Assembly: GCF_032884065.1 (NCBI RefSeq)
Contig: NC_088867.1
Location: 59,896,317 to 59,960,316, forward strand
Length of the DNA: 64,000 nucleotides
Origin: Artemia franciscana
Taxonomy: Eukaryota > Arthropoda > Branchiopoda > Anostraca > Artemiidae
Direction: 5' to 3'
The position numbers and the translations under genes are program-made. Position 1 is the first letter of the stretch. Each line of letters starts with the position of its first letter. Under the pieces are notes generated by a model that was given only the letters and a program-made list of their open reading frames with translations, ran no database searches and had not been told where the DNA came from. Of the stretch, positions 53,845-64,000 are shown in pieces.

Positions 53845-56800
53845 AGCACCATCTTCGTCCATTTTATCTGAATTTTTAATAATCATAACAATGCTTCTCA
53901 GTTTTCTATTCCAGCAATTTGTAATATTCCTGGTGGACAGCGTTTCTTCTTTTCTTCCTTGACTTATTGTGTGGTACCCCGACTGTGATGCTCTAACCTT
54001 AATTGGACGTAAGGTCCTCTATTATGTGGGGGGATAAAGAATATTAGTTGGTTCGGACACGGTACAGCGGTGTTTTCTTTATATTATCTGATTTTTTTGG
54101 GATTAAGGGGACATTTATTATACTTGGTTTTCTTGTGGTCAATTTGTTGTATCAACATGGTTCATGGGCTTTCATCAATGTTCTACGAGGATGGGCCTCT
54201 GAATTCCTAAATTTTCGCGATTTTTTGGTTATTAAAATTTTTTTTTTTTTATTGCCCCTCCCCCACCCGAAAAAAGTCCTGCGTATGTGCCAGGCTTTTA
54301 GGGCTTATGAATCTGGTGACATTGTATTACCGACACGAATATTATAGGTCCCTAATGAAAAGCTTGTGCAAAAATGGAGACTAAAATCTTGGCCTGATGA
54401 ACACTATTCAACTGTAACATTCACGTTTAAAGATAAAGGTGACTCTGCTGATCTCATCGTTCATCAAACTGGAGTGCCCACAAGGTTAGTTTTTTTCACA
54501 ATTATTTCTAGTTGTCCATAAGTTTTTGAAATGGTTTTATAGATACGGCAGAGTATAAAAAGCTTATAGGGTGGAAACTGGCGCTAATTTCGAAAATAAA
54601 TGTCACTGACGCTATCTAGGCTTTGGTATATTATTTGACCCAAAATTTCTATATACTTGCCTTTAGAGGTACATAAAAATCCAGAAAAAGATGCAAAAAC
54701 GAAGATACCTAAATGCGGTATACCTAATACCTAAATACCTAATACCTAAATACCTTAAATGAAGATACATTTAAGGCGAAGATGCAAAAACGAATCTTCC
54801 TAAATCAGACTATGCCTACTTTGTATCCACTGGGTTTTGACTATATGATTCTTGAAAAAAAAAATACTGATTAACGATTTATTTGTCGAGAAATATCAGC
54901 TTTCATCCTATTGCAATGTAAATTAACTCTAGTCCAAATTTCTTTGAAATTGTCCACTTTTTTCATGAAATAGCCATACGCTGCGCTGTAAGTGGCGCTA
55001 GTTGTTTTAGCCACTGTCGTCATATGTTCAATCACCGAATTTCCGTCTCTTTTAAGTTTCCCCATTTTCTTTAAGATAGAGGGCTGAATTCTCCTGTCCT
55101 AGGATTATTGGACATGTTGGATTTTGAGGATGCCTTCATTAAAAATGGCACCCCTTTGTGCGGGCCTTTTCTGCAATATTTAAGATCATGCAAATATTCT
55201 AGTGCCAATAACTTTTGATCGCTTGGTTTATTTTACAACTTAGTAAATAGCGTATAATAAAATTTGTTTTATTCATGTTTTTTTCGAAATACCGGTTTTT
55301 ATAGATGTTGTTGCTGTTGATAAGGGCAGCTCTTAACTTGCCATTCATTACCATTCTTGGTTAGGTTTTTGGATTGGATGTTCAAAAGTGTCACTTGGTG
55401 TTTGAAATTTTTTTTATAATACAAGAATTTCGACAAAACACTAAAATATATCACCCAATTTTTTTTTAGGAAGAAGACGTACAGTGCTTATTTCCTATTT
55501 TATTTCCTATGAAATATTTAATATGACAAATTTAATACGGAATATTAATTATGAAAAGAGGAGAAAAAAAGACTTCCATTGAAAATACTTCAGTTAGAGT
55601 TACGAGCGTTTTTGCAAACTTTTTCGATAGATTAAACATACTCTTACCTAATAAGTTGTCGTGAGCTGGTCTCTATAATTTGGAATATTTCGGCGTTCGG
55701 CTTTATTGCTGACGTTAGAATTCTTGAAAAAAAAGGCATCGACCCTTTACAGGAGATATTTTGATTTTGTTGTTGAAAGGATAAAGATCATGGTCTCCAT
55801 GCCTGCACAGGGGTAGGTAAGAAATTCCTCCTCCTTCTAACTTATTCCAAGCCCCATCGTCTTATCTTAGTCTGAAGACCCTCCATGATCAAAAATATTC
55901 TCTTCTAACCTCCCGGTCATCCCACTCAGTGTTGGCTGTGTTGCTAGAATTGCTTCTTGAGAAACGCGTTCCTTAATATCGAATCCAACTTATATAGCCA
56001 TCCAAAAAAGATTTACATGCCCTCAGTACCATAACCTATAATACCCACTAACATGACACAATATGAACCTTAAACTAATTGAACAACTAAGTAATTTAAT
56101 AGTATTTGGCAAATAGTCTACCGCCTATGTTGGATTGAATCGCCGAAAATCGTACCATTACCTGAAATGCAGTCGCGTTATTTTACCAATTCTACAGTCA
56201 GAAATGGTCACCCCCCATGTCCAGAGTACGCCTGGATCCGAGATACGATTATTCATCCCTCAACCCGCTTCAAATAGTACAGTCAGAGTATGCTCTCTAA
56301 AGATTTTAAGCTCTATCTGCATTTTCAATATTATTTGATGGTACTAAAAACAAATTATAAACAATTTTTTTTCATATATTAAAGGGAAAAACAGATTACT
56401 GGATAAGGAAAAATCTAGTGACCCATATGATTGTAAGAAACCCCGATTAGGGTTGTAATATCTAGCTACGAGTACATGGGTGACGACCTATAAGACAACT
56501 TGGTGTGAGAACTTGCATTTTTTTTAGTATCCCCATTTGGACTCGTAATAGTTACATTTCGCGACGGTACGGTGTTTTTGAGATTTGTCAAAAAATGAAC
56601 GAACTGCTGCAACAGAATTATCGATTTTCCACTGACTTGCCTTCTGTCAAGTGCCTTGCGTCGCCAGCAGTGAAAACTTATGACTTTTAATCCATACACA
56701 TAGAGCATGAAGAAGACAATGGATAAACGGTTGATTCAGTTATATTTATGGAATCTGCAGAAGGGAACAGGAGTGAGTTTGAAGAGCCGCATTGGTACCG

Positions 56801-57080
56801 GCCGGGCTATAGGCCTTAAACTGCCGGGGACAGGCAGCTCAAGTACCCGCACTTCCCACAACACTTAATTAGAATTACGTACTTTCATAAGGAGAACCCT
56901 CAGGTAGCTGATTTGAGTATATTTTATTTTTACTAATAAAGTGTTTTAAAGTGTCTGAAGCTGTCAAGAATTGTGCGCGTCTTATTTTCTGTGCCCTTTT
57001 TATTTTTCGTTTCATCTTTTTACATTCCTCTTAAGAGCATTTATGTTGTATGATGAAAGTAACAATAAATTATTATTATT
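53845..57080. other. AHSA1 introns 6 and 7, nothing recognised outside exon 7
   Basis: Apart from exon 7 (54348-54484) there is a short tandem array of TACCTAA words at 54718-54765. Minus-strand frame 54871-55065 and others show no known domain. Confidence 0.5.
54348..54484 (+). CDS. AHSA1: AHSA1 exon 7
   Basis: Acceptor attatag, donor aag/gttagt. Encodes VPNEKLVQKWRLKSWPDEHY, STVTFTFKD and the end LIVHQTGVPT (residues 266-310 and part of 311). Human: VPEKHIVMKWRFKSWPEGHF and ATITLTF. The KWR.KSWP motif is characteristic of the AHSA1 domain. The preceding intron is the longest right-hand intron, 5.0 kb. Confidence 0.96.
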
Positions 57081-57083
57081 AGA

Positions 57084-57085
<2 letters not shown>

Positions 57086-57172
<87 letters not shown>
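57086..57172. repeat. (TA)n microsatellite
   Basis: About 43 TA units in AHSA1 intron 7. Confidence 0.97.
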
Positions 57173-57175
<3 letters not shown>

Positions 57176-57990
57176 AGAGGGAGTTACTCTAAACAACTTA
57201 TTCTTATATATTCTTTATTATACATTCTTTATTATACTTTATTATACATTCTTTATTATTTATTATTTTTTTAATTATTTAATTATTCCACCTCATGGGC
57301 TTAAAACTTTTCGCGATAAATTTGATCTACACAAAATTCAATATCTTCGTTAAATATTAGTTTTAAGATATTTTTTTTTTTTTTTTTTTGGTTCCTAATT
57401 GTTCTTTTTTTTCTGTTACTTGACAAAGAAACATTTCGTGCTCTATTAGAGCTTGTGATAGACTTGTTGGAAGTCAATATTATTTTACCGAAAGTTGTCC
57501 ATAGAAGGGACATCAGTTTTTTTCCATGAGCAGGGAAGTCTAAAGAACCAAAATATACCTATTAAGGCTTAAATATCCTTTTTTCTTTTTCCTGCCCCCC
57601 CTTGTCTGCGGGCATGCCAGTAATATCAGTAATATTTGTAATATCAGTCAGATATGTCAGTAAGTAACTGTCTTTACTAAAAAAAAAAAAGTTCAAAATC
57701 AAGCAGCGTTTTGTTAATTTATTTTCGATTTTCAAATACAAACTAAACAATACTTTATGAAATTTGTAAACTTTTGTCAGTACTCCTAGTAAATCGTTAT
57801 CTTTATTCAAGTCCCCAACAGGTCACGACCCCTCCCCCTGGAACGGGTCTGTGCCTCCCCCACGTCGAAAGCTATACCCAGATATTCACCTTTGCCTTCA
57901 TCCTTAATCTTGTGTTAAAATAGGAAAAGCTGTTGTGTATTTGCGTGAAAAACTTACTTTTTATTCTAATTTCTACATTCTTTTTTATAG

Positions 57991-58078
57991 CAACTTAGAG
58001 GAGACAAAACAAGGCTGGCATAGATATTATTGGGAGTCAATTCGGCAAACTTTTGGTTTTGGAGCACCTATTTTATAG
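57991..58078 (+). CDS. AHSA1: AHSA1 exon 8 (C-terminus)
   Basis: Acceptor ttttttatag. Completes Ser311 and encodes NLEETKQGWHRYYWESIRQT and FGFGAPIL before TAG at 58076-58078. Human ends TRQGWQRYYFEGIKQTFGYG and ARLF. The eight exons total 1020 nt, 339 residues, against 338 in human, with intron phases 2,1,0,1,0,0,2 all consistent, so the gene looks intact. AATAAA hexamers follow at 58203. Confidence 0.97.
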
Positions 58079-58202
58079 ATTAGATCAAATGCTCGGAATA
58101 GCCAGAATTTGCACGATCCTCTCAGCGAAGTTATTTTCTTTGGCAACATTGCTTATTTAAACATCCCTGCAATTTCTTTTTGTATTGTCAAGTTTTATTT
58201 CA

Positions 58203-58208
58203 AATAAA
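58203..58208 (+). terminator. AHSA1 polyadenylation signal candidate
   Basis: AATAAA 125 bp after the AHSA1 stop codon, followed by another AATAAA-like word at about 58218. Position is right for a short 3' UTR. Confidence 0.6.
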
Positions 58209-58229
58209 CATAACGTAATAAAAGAAAAT

Positions 58230-60955
58230 AATCCACTGTGTTTATCGGCGATTAATATATAAATAAAAAAAATGCACTGTGCGTAAATTGTCAAAAAAAT
58301 ACTTTTGAAAAAAGGGAAAGAAAAGAAAACATGTTATAATGCGCTACACAATGATTATTTACAATAATTGCGGGTATGAATATAAGAATTAAAGTTATAC
58401 CAAACCTGAGCTCACGCTATTGCGCCTTAGTTTTTTTTTCAGAAAATGGTTGATGCGAAAGCATACACCGAAAAATTAAAACTGTACCAAATTGGTCCAT
58501 CATAACTATTAAATCACTAGCGACGTAAACGTGAACGTCGGATTAGGTATAAAGAAAGAACTAAAAAAGTAAAAAAAAATCCGTTGTCTTTTTTTGTCCT
58601 AGAGAATCAGATTGTTTCTTAAAAATAAAACCAATATATCAGTCTCTAACAAAGTCAGTGAATTTTTAACAACGTTGAACCATCAAAATTCATTATTCAT
58701 GGAAAAAAAAAGAAAAAAGAAAAGGCGCGTAAGCAGGACATAATGGTGTGAACTCAGGTAAATTGACAACGAACATTACAGCCTGAAGATGCGTCACTGT
58801 AGAAAGGCAGGCTTTTAGGTGGAATAAATGTATTATTCCTATAATGGCTATATAATGCCCATTACAAAAAAAAAGATTTTGTCTAAAAGCTGCATTTGTA
58901 AGTGAAGCATGTTTTGAGCTTATCAAATAAAGGATAGTTCAACTATTATTTTTTTAGCTTATTTAATGCTAATTACATAATCCAAATGATAGCAGGTAAC
59001 AATAAGTAATAACAAGTAATAAAACACGACACAGAATCTATGATACTAAAACTTTCTAACGTAAGTACTTAGGGTGTTACAAACCCTCCATGGTATTTTT
59101 TTTTTAAATACCATGGTTTCATTTACTCCAAAAGCAAACACTAGCTTCGATTATTGGCACGTTCAGACTAAGATTGCCACTTTACACAATTCAACATCCA
59201 GAATAAAAATAACCTTCCTAAAGAAGCAGATTTTGTGCTACATGCACTATATATAGTAATATGTTAATACAGTAATATATAGTCATATATTACCATAGTA
59301 ATATAAACTCTGCTCTACTGGCTGGTGATGTCTACGAACAAGAGCAATTACTCAAAGCATATTTTTGAAATGAACATATGAACATATCAAAACAAAACTT
59401 CAGCGACTAAGGTGATGCATGTTTAAGCCTTGACACTTAAAACTTTCTACCTTCTACACATTTTCAGTCGCATCTCCTTCTCATATAGCAGATTTGTTAA
59501 TTTCATTCCAAGGAATACCAGTCTCTAAAAAAGAACTATTACGATTTTTAGCCAACGGTAATTGTACTTAAACTACCTGTCACAGAATATTGGAAGAGGG
59601 CTCATTGGAAATTAAAGCGAGAGTTCTGGCCCTCTTTTTGAGAGATAACAGTTTGTAGGGTAGCAAAGGGGCGGTTTCCACTATTTTATATATGTTTGGT
59701 TTTGACCCGCTACAAAATCGAAAGTGGAGAAACAAATAAAGAAACAAAACAAGGCTACCATTAGCGGGTAGGCCCTTCTGTGCAGACAGTGCTGCAAAGC
59801 AATGATTTGGTTTGAAGTGGGCCAAAATACTGGCGAGTGAAATGCGAGTCTCAACCATTACCTAGTGTGCTACTTATTGATTGGGACGTTTTAGAGATGA
59901 TCTGTGAATTTTTGGTGGTGAAGTGGTGAATAGAAAAAAAATGTATTACTTAAAATAGAAAGAAACAATATGATAAGATTAGAACCACATAAATAAATTA
60001 GCCCTATTCGAACGGGTTGAATATGCTTTATTATTTCCAAGAATTACATTTGATCAATGTGCATTTTCAATTTTCCTCTACCAACAAATCTTTTAATGCT
60101 TCGCAGTTGCTAAGAATATTCAAAAACACTCCTCTCAATACATTCCCAACTTTTTTTCAATTTATTACTATCTTTTTCATATTTAGGTAATATGTATTTC
60201 CAATGCCCCTTCATTCCCACACACTATTTCTTTCAACACCCCTTCCAATACATAACGCCTCTAGAGATATTCCACGGAAATGAGCTCCTTATCCTGGCCA
60301 GCTCTCTCAAGTATGAGAATTGGCCAGAGTTAACTGAATAGGGCGATCACTCTTCCAAGGATTTTGACTCAACTCCCGAGCACATTTGAGGTTTCCGGTA
60401 TAGACCATCGAAAGTTAATCATAGTTAAAGCGTAAGTATGTTCCAATTATCGATGAAAAATCTGACTAAAATGAACTTTTTATGAAGAACCGGAAGAAAA
60501 ACAAGGTACTAAGGTTGCAGTAACTATGTCAAATTGTACAATATACAATGTACTTTACTATATGCATAATCTTTGTTATAGACATGAAATAGCAGTTTGA
60601 AAGCTTCTGTGGGAATTTTAGCACAAAATTCACTAATTACGTCAACCCTCAAACTGATATGGAATACGGCTAATTATTAAATTTAATTTTTGTAAATCGA
60701 GCCAAATTTGTCCTAAGTTGAGATATGTGTTTTTCACAATCAAAAAGCGATATTCATCGTAAAATCTTATAACGAATAGAAACACAACTAACGGGCATTA
60801 TTCCAAATACAGGTACACGTGTCCAAAATACACATGTCAAATCAGTTGAAAGATTGAGTTATCTATTCCAGGTTTCATCCATACGTCTAACTCTTTACCT
60901 CTCATTTCAGTCACCGGTGAAATATTCATATAATTTTAGTGTCTCAAGGATAGAC
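58230..60955. other. Interval between convergent AHSA1 and GABPA-like genes
   Basis: AT-rich, probably the 3' UTR and flank of both genes. TTTATT words (minus-strand AATAAA) near 60023-60030 are candidate polyadenylation signals for the minus-strand gene. No other exon recognised. Confidence 0.5.
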
Positions 60956-60960
60956 CGATG

Positions 60961-61116
60961 TTAGCCGATATTCTCATCAAGAGGTCTCTGTATTCCGTAC
61001 CGGACAAATGCTTTTCTTTCGCACTGAGCCAACATTTTGTCCAAGTCTTGTGCACTGAATCCAAGGAGCTGTTTTAAGTCACAGACAAATTTGTAGACAA
61101 ATCGCTTGTTTGGTAC
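60961..61116 (-). CDS. GABPA: GABPA-like ETS transcription factor, last coding exon
   Basis: On the minus strand an acceptor (ttaatttcatag) at 61117 opens a 51-codon exon ending TAA at 60961-60963. It encodes VPNKRFVYKFVCDLKQLLGF, then SAQDLDKMLAQCERKAFVRY and GIQRPLDENIG. KRFVYKFVCDLK is the last strand of the ETS DNA-binding domain, and the whole C-terminus matches GABP alpha (human: KRFVYKFVCDLKTLIGYSAA and ELNRLVTECEQKK, then HGIAQPV) better than ETS1 ([20 protein letters not shown]). ETS factors bind GGA(A/T) sites; GABP alpha drives many housekeeping and mitochondrial genes with GABP beta. The exon with the rest of the ETS domain is not found up to 64000, so it lies beyond the window. 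The gene is convergent with AHSA1. Confidence 0.82.
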   Translation of the reverse strand, partial: VPNKRFVYKFVCDLKQLLGFSAQDLDKMLAQCERKAFVRYGIQRPLDENIG

Positions 61117-61315
61117 CTATGAAATTAAATACGATAAATTTAATTTTAGAGCGATTAAGTTGATTCTTGTCATAACAATACCTACCAAGAAGGGGTCATC
61201 AATACTCAACCTAAACTCGTCGGAAGTAAGACCTAGGTTCATAATTGGGACTTTCTAGGAGGTCTTTTTCTTTAGTTTACAGTAACTAAGTAGATTCGTA
61301 CCAGAAAGGGTTATA

Positions 61316-61375
61316 GAAGTCTAAGAAATGGTTTAGATTACGGACAGATTACTAGACTAATCACCTATTTAGTAC
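61316..61375 (-). pseudogene. Decayed duplicate of the GABPA-like last-exon start
   Basis: Read on the minus strand from 61375, the 60 bp after an acceptor-like ctcatatagtag align without gaps to the first 60 bp of the real exon (61116-61057), about 41 of 60 identical, many differences being transitions. The frame contains stops, so it is not coding. Offset between copies is 259 bp. Moderate confidence because the identity is low and the segment short. Confidence 0.5.
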
Positions 61376-62518
61376 CTACTATATGAGAGAGAAGTAGATT
61401 TGCGATGCTTCGGCAACGTGAAGTGCTGCAGTAACCCTTGCGCGACATTGCCGGCAGAACTGTTGCGGAAGCACCACTTAGATCTGTTAATCTACCATTA
61501 ATTAAACGCCAATTATCAATTCATCGAAACGTTTAAATTGGTATGTTCCACGCGAAATATTTTCTTAAAAAAGAACAAAGGTACATTCCTTTAAGAGGGT
61601 CTCAAAATACACTGTTTCTACGTAAAAATACCCTTGGTCTATAACATGGCTCCAAATCAATGGGGTTACTTTTAAAAGACACCATATACCCAAGACAAAG
61701 CGGTATTGCTTTGTCTCGAAACCTAAACTAACCTGTGTTTTTATTTATAAAAATGTAGCATGTACACGGTTGCTTTATGATCTAGATAAATACAAATAAA
61801 CGTATGTCTGTCTGTCATGTATGTATCACTAGTGTTCATTCAATAGCAAAGAAACTTTGAAGTTCTTGAGTACACTCTTGCGGAAGTTTTAGATATAATG
61901 CCCCCCACCCCCTATCAAGGCCTTCTTCCGCAACAGCGCCTGACGGGTAAGTTAATACTAAGTTTTTCAAATATTTTTAAATTTAAAATACCACCGTTAT
62001 TTTAACTAATGAGAGTCTCTTGTTTTAACCAATAGAATTTCAGAACTTCACCTTTCTATTTTAGGATATTTGATACAATTTTTTAAACCCTTGTAAGATT
62101 CTGTTTCAAAGAAGCCAAAAAAAAGTCTAGGTTCCTGCTAAAAAGTTGGCGGTGGGAGGAGTTGGGCTGGAGATGCCACAGACCCACTTCAATTATTCAC
62201 TCACACAGATTGAAAATACTTCCGTGATTATGCTTTAAATAAAGTGTAATATAAACATCGTTGCAAAACATGAGCGATTGGAGGTGGAGAGGATTACTAT
62301 AGAGCTGTAAACTGATCTTGTGCCTTCATTAACAAATAATGTCAATACCAACGTGTATAAAGCCCCCCCTCCCCCCTGCTTCAAGAAAGGTGCAACACGT
62401 CTGACGTTTTTCTACTGAAGTTTATGAGAAGAGGAAGGGGTGGGTGAGTCCACTTTGTGCCTTCGGCTTCTTTTAGGAATTTTGACGAATCTCGTTTCTG
62501 CACCAAATCAGGACTTAG

Positions 62519-62553
62519 TCAAACTCCAAGTCAGAAACAAGAAAATGTAAGAT
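62519..62553 (+). repeat. 35-bp direct repeat, copy 1
   Basis: TCAAACTCCAAGTCAGAAAC then AAGAAAATGTAAGAT; copy 2 at 63959-63993 differs at two positions. Confidence 0.85.
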
Positions 62554-63036
62554 TTTTTTTGCGTATCAAAGACAAAAAATTGTCACGCCATTGAAATTAT
62601 CATAATGGTCATAACGAATTTTCATGATGAAATTTTGTACAGAAAACTGCATGTCATATAATTTTGTCAACTCCTCAAGGATTACTGATAATTGTAAAAA
62701 AAAAAGAAAACATCAGTAAAAAACTCAAAAGATGAATTTTTCACCATCAGACAACCACTAGTAAGAAAGAAGCAAAAGTTAAGTTCTATTTCCTTAGCAA
62801 TGAGAAAGCCATCGAAGTCTGAATATACCATTCATGTGCCTAACTCCTAAACAAAGGATATTAAATGACAAATTAAACCAAAATCACAAAAAAATGGTTT
62901 TAAAAGTACCAAGGGCATCAAAATTAACCTCCTCCCCCATTCGGACCCTTCTTAACTTTATTCATACCTGAAAATAACGATGAAAAAAACTTTTCTTCCA
63001 GCTGTTTCAAAATGATGGTGTTTTTTAAGGCAGCAT

Positions 63037-63385
63037 CATATTTTTGGATTGTTTTGGTACCCGTCTGACTGATCGTATTTTATACGAAATCATGTTTAAC
63101 ACTTTCTTCGGATATAATGAGAGAAAGGTTGAGATGGCTAGGACACGTTCTGAGGATGAAGGATGACAGACTGCCAAAGATCGACCTTGTCCGCCAACCA
63201 TTTAGGGACGAATGAAAAGCGGGTCTTCCCCTAATGGGGTTAGGAAAGATTTAAGGAAAATCGGAACTCCTCGGGAGGGTGTAAAGAGGGAGACTATTAG
63301 TAAATTGGGATGGAGGAGGAGCGTGCGTTGCTGTGTTGGCCTAAGGCGGTTTGGTGCTGCAGTGAGTCATTAGTAGTAGTATTAT
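63037..63385 (+). mobile_element. RTE-like LINE 3' end
   Basis: Begins GGATTGTTTTGGTACCCGTC and continues through ATGAGAGAAAGGTTGAGATG, GCTAGGACACGTTCTGAGGA, TGGGATGGAGGAGGAGCGTG and GTGTTGGCCTAAGGCGG to the tail ATTAGTAGTAGTATT. 5' truncation is at nearly the same codon as in the copy fused at 24290. Confidence 0.88.
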
Positions 63386-63389
63386 ATTT

Positions 63390-63955
63390 CCTCAGCGTTG
63401 CCACATTGAACCGCGTGAATAAGTAAGCAAAATTATTTAGACTTGGCAATGTTTTTCATGTGTAAAAAAATTAAGCATTTGGAATCTATTGATTCCCAAA
63501 GACAACTAAACCTTCGAAGGAAATCTGTACCTTCTTGATCTATTTCTTATAATTTTTTTTCATATTTTGTGCTCGCTTGCATGCATTTTATCTTTTTAAA
63601 TTCAGCACCCGCAGCCGCCAAAAACTACAAATGGAGGTCTTTTTCATTAAAGACCAAATTCTTGATTTTTTCTCATTTTTAAGACATGTGCGGTCGTGTG
63701 AGCCTCCATCATTTAATTTCATTCAAGGAATTTCATGAAACATTTTCATTTCATTTCATTGAATCATTTCAAGAATTTTTCATTTCATTTCACTGCATTG
63801 AATCATTTCAAGGAATCAGATCTCATTGTCACTGTTCTTCATGCTTCAACCGTCATAGATTTAAGTCTCTTTTGTAGATCTCTACATTTCAGACTTAATC
63901 TGCAAAGAAATATTTTGACGATAGGGCGAGGGAACTGTAGCAGATCACTTTTTTT
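63390..63955. repeat. TTTCATT-rich low-complexity tract and flanks
   Basis: 63710-63830 is a loose repeat of TTTCATTTCATTGAATCATT-like words. CTTCATGCTTCAACCGTCATA at 63838 matches CTTCATGCTTCAACCGTCGTA at 39721. No gene recognised. Confidence 0.65.
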
Positions 63956-63958
63956 TGT

Positions 63959-63993
63959 CAAACTCCAAGTCAGAACCAAGAAAATGTAAAATT
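63959..63993 (+). repeat. 35-bp direct repeat, copy 2
   Basis: Near-identical to 62519-62553, 1.44 kb apart in direct orientation, with the RTE-like fragment between them. Confidence 0.85.
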
Positions 63994-64000
63994 CGTCTTT

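Larger units (their letters stand above)
61120..63030. other. GABPA-like intron, nothing further recognised
   Basis: Aside from the pseudo-exon, a GC-rich patch at 61400-61500 (TTCGGCAACGTGAAGTGCTG, CTTGCGCGACATTGCCGGC) stands out from AT-rich surroundings. No open splice-bounded exon could be supported in it. Confidence 0.5.

Noticed and set aside
54871-55065. Basic 64-codon minus-strand frame as a small gene
   Set aside because: No family resemblance and no promoter or splice support; within an AHSA1 intron.

Overview
The window is AT-rich, intron-rich eukaryotic DNA crowded with transposon remains, long (TA)n arrays and local tandem duplications. The proteins, very large introns, LINE/SINE content and Helitron point to an arthropod. 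From memory only, the unnamed interspersed repeats resemble those of branchiopod crustaceans such as Artemia; I cannot verify the species. No prokaryotic features (operons, CRISPR, ribosome binding sites) are expected or seen.

Three host genes can be reconstructed from splice-bounded exons. (1) PARP1, plus strand, last four coding exons only (1305-1433, 7177-7556, 11836-12015, 14094-14172); the 5' part lies left of the window. (2) AHSA1 (Aha1, activator of the Hsp90 ATPase), plus strand, complete in eight exons (25598-25677, 31623-31708, 36877-37073, 43000-43120, 47480-47688, 49205-49306, 54348-54484, 57991-58078). These sum to 1020 nt and 339 residues with all phases agreeing. (3) The last coding exon of an ETS factor of the GABPA type, minus strand, 60961-61116, convergent with AHSA1; its other exons lie to the right of the window.

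Layout: 1-14172 PARP1 3' half, whose introns hold LINE fragments, a long foldback repeat family, a SINE and a MITE pair. 14173-25597 is intergenic: a 3' UTR tandem repeat, a Helitron sitting in a TA array, a foldback cluster, a hAT fragment, RTE-like LINE fragments, a SINE, and the 5' half of a LINE whose ORF1 starts with a PWWP-like domain. 25598-58078 is AHSA1: intron 1 carries a CR1/L2-like LINE 3' end and a nearly complete LINE reverse transcriptase; intron 2 a hairpin minisatellite and a G-rich repeat; introns 3 and 4 a near-identical 0.54-kb direct repeat flanking exon 4; intron 6 a foldback. 58079-64000 is the AHSA1/GABPA tail-to-tail interval and a GABPA intron.

The most interesting observations are the PWWP-like chromatin-reader domain fused to a LINE ORF1; the apparent splitting of that LINE on either side of AHSA1 exon 1; a decayed tandem copy of the PARP1 exon that carries the catalytic glutamate, complete with a second splice donor; a decayed second copy of the GABPA last-exon start; and a Helitron with stacked hairpins and two tandem CTAG ends. 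All identifications are by reading the translated sequence and family memory; no search was run.
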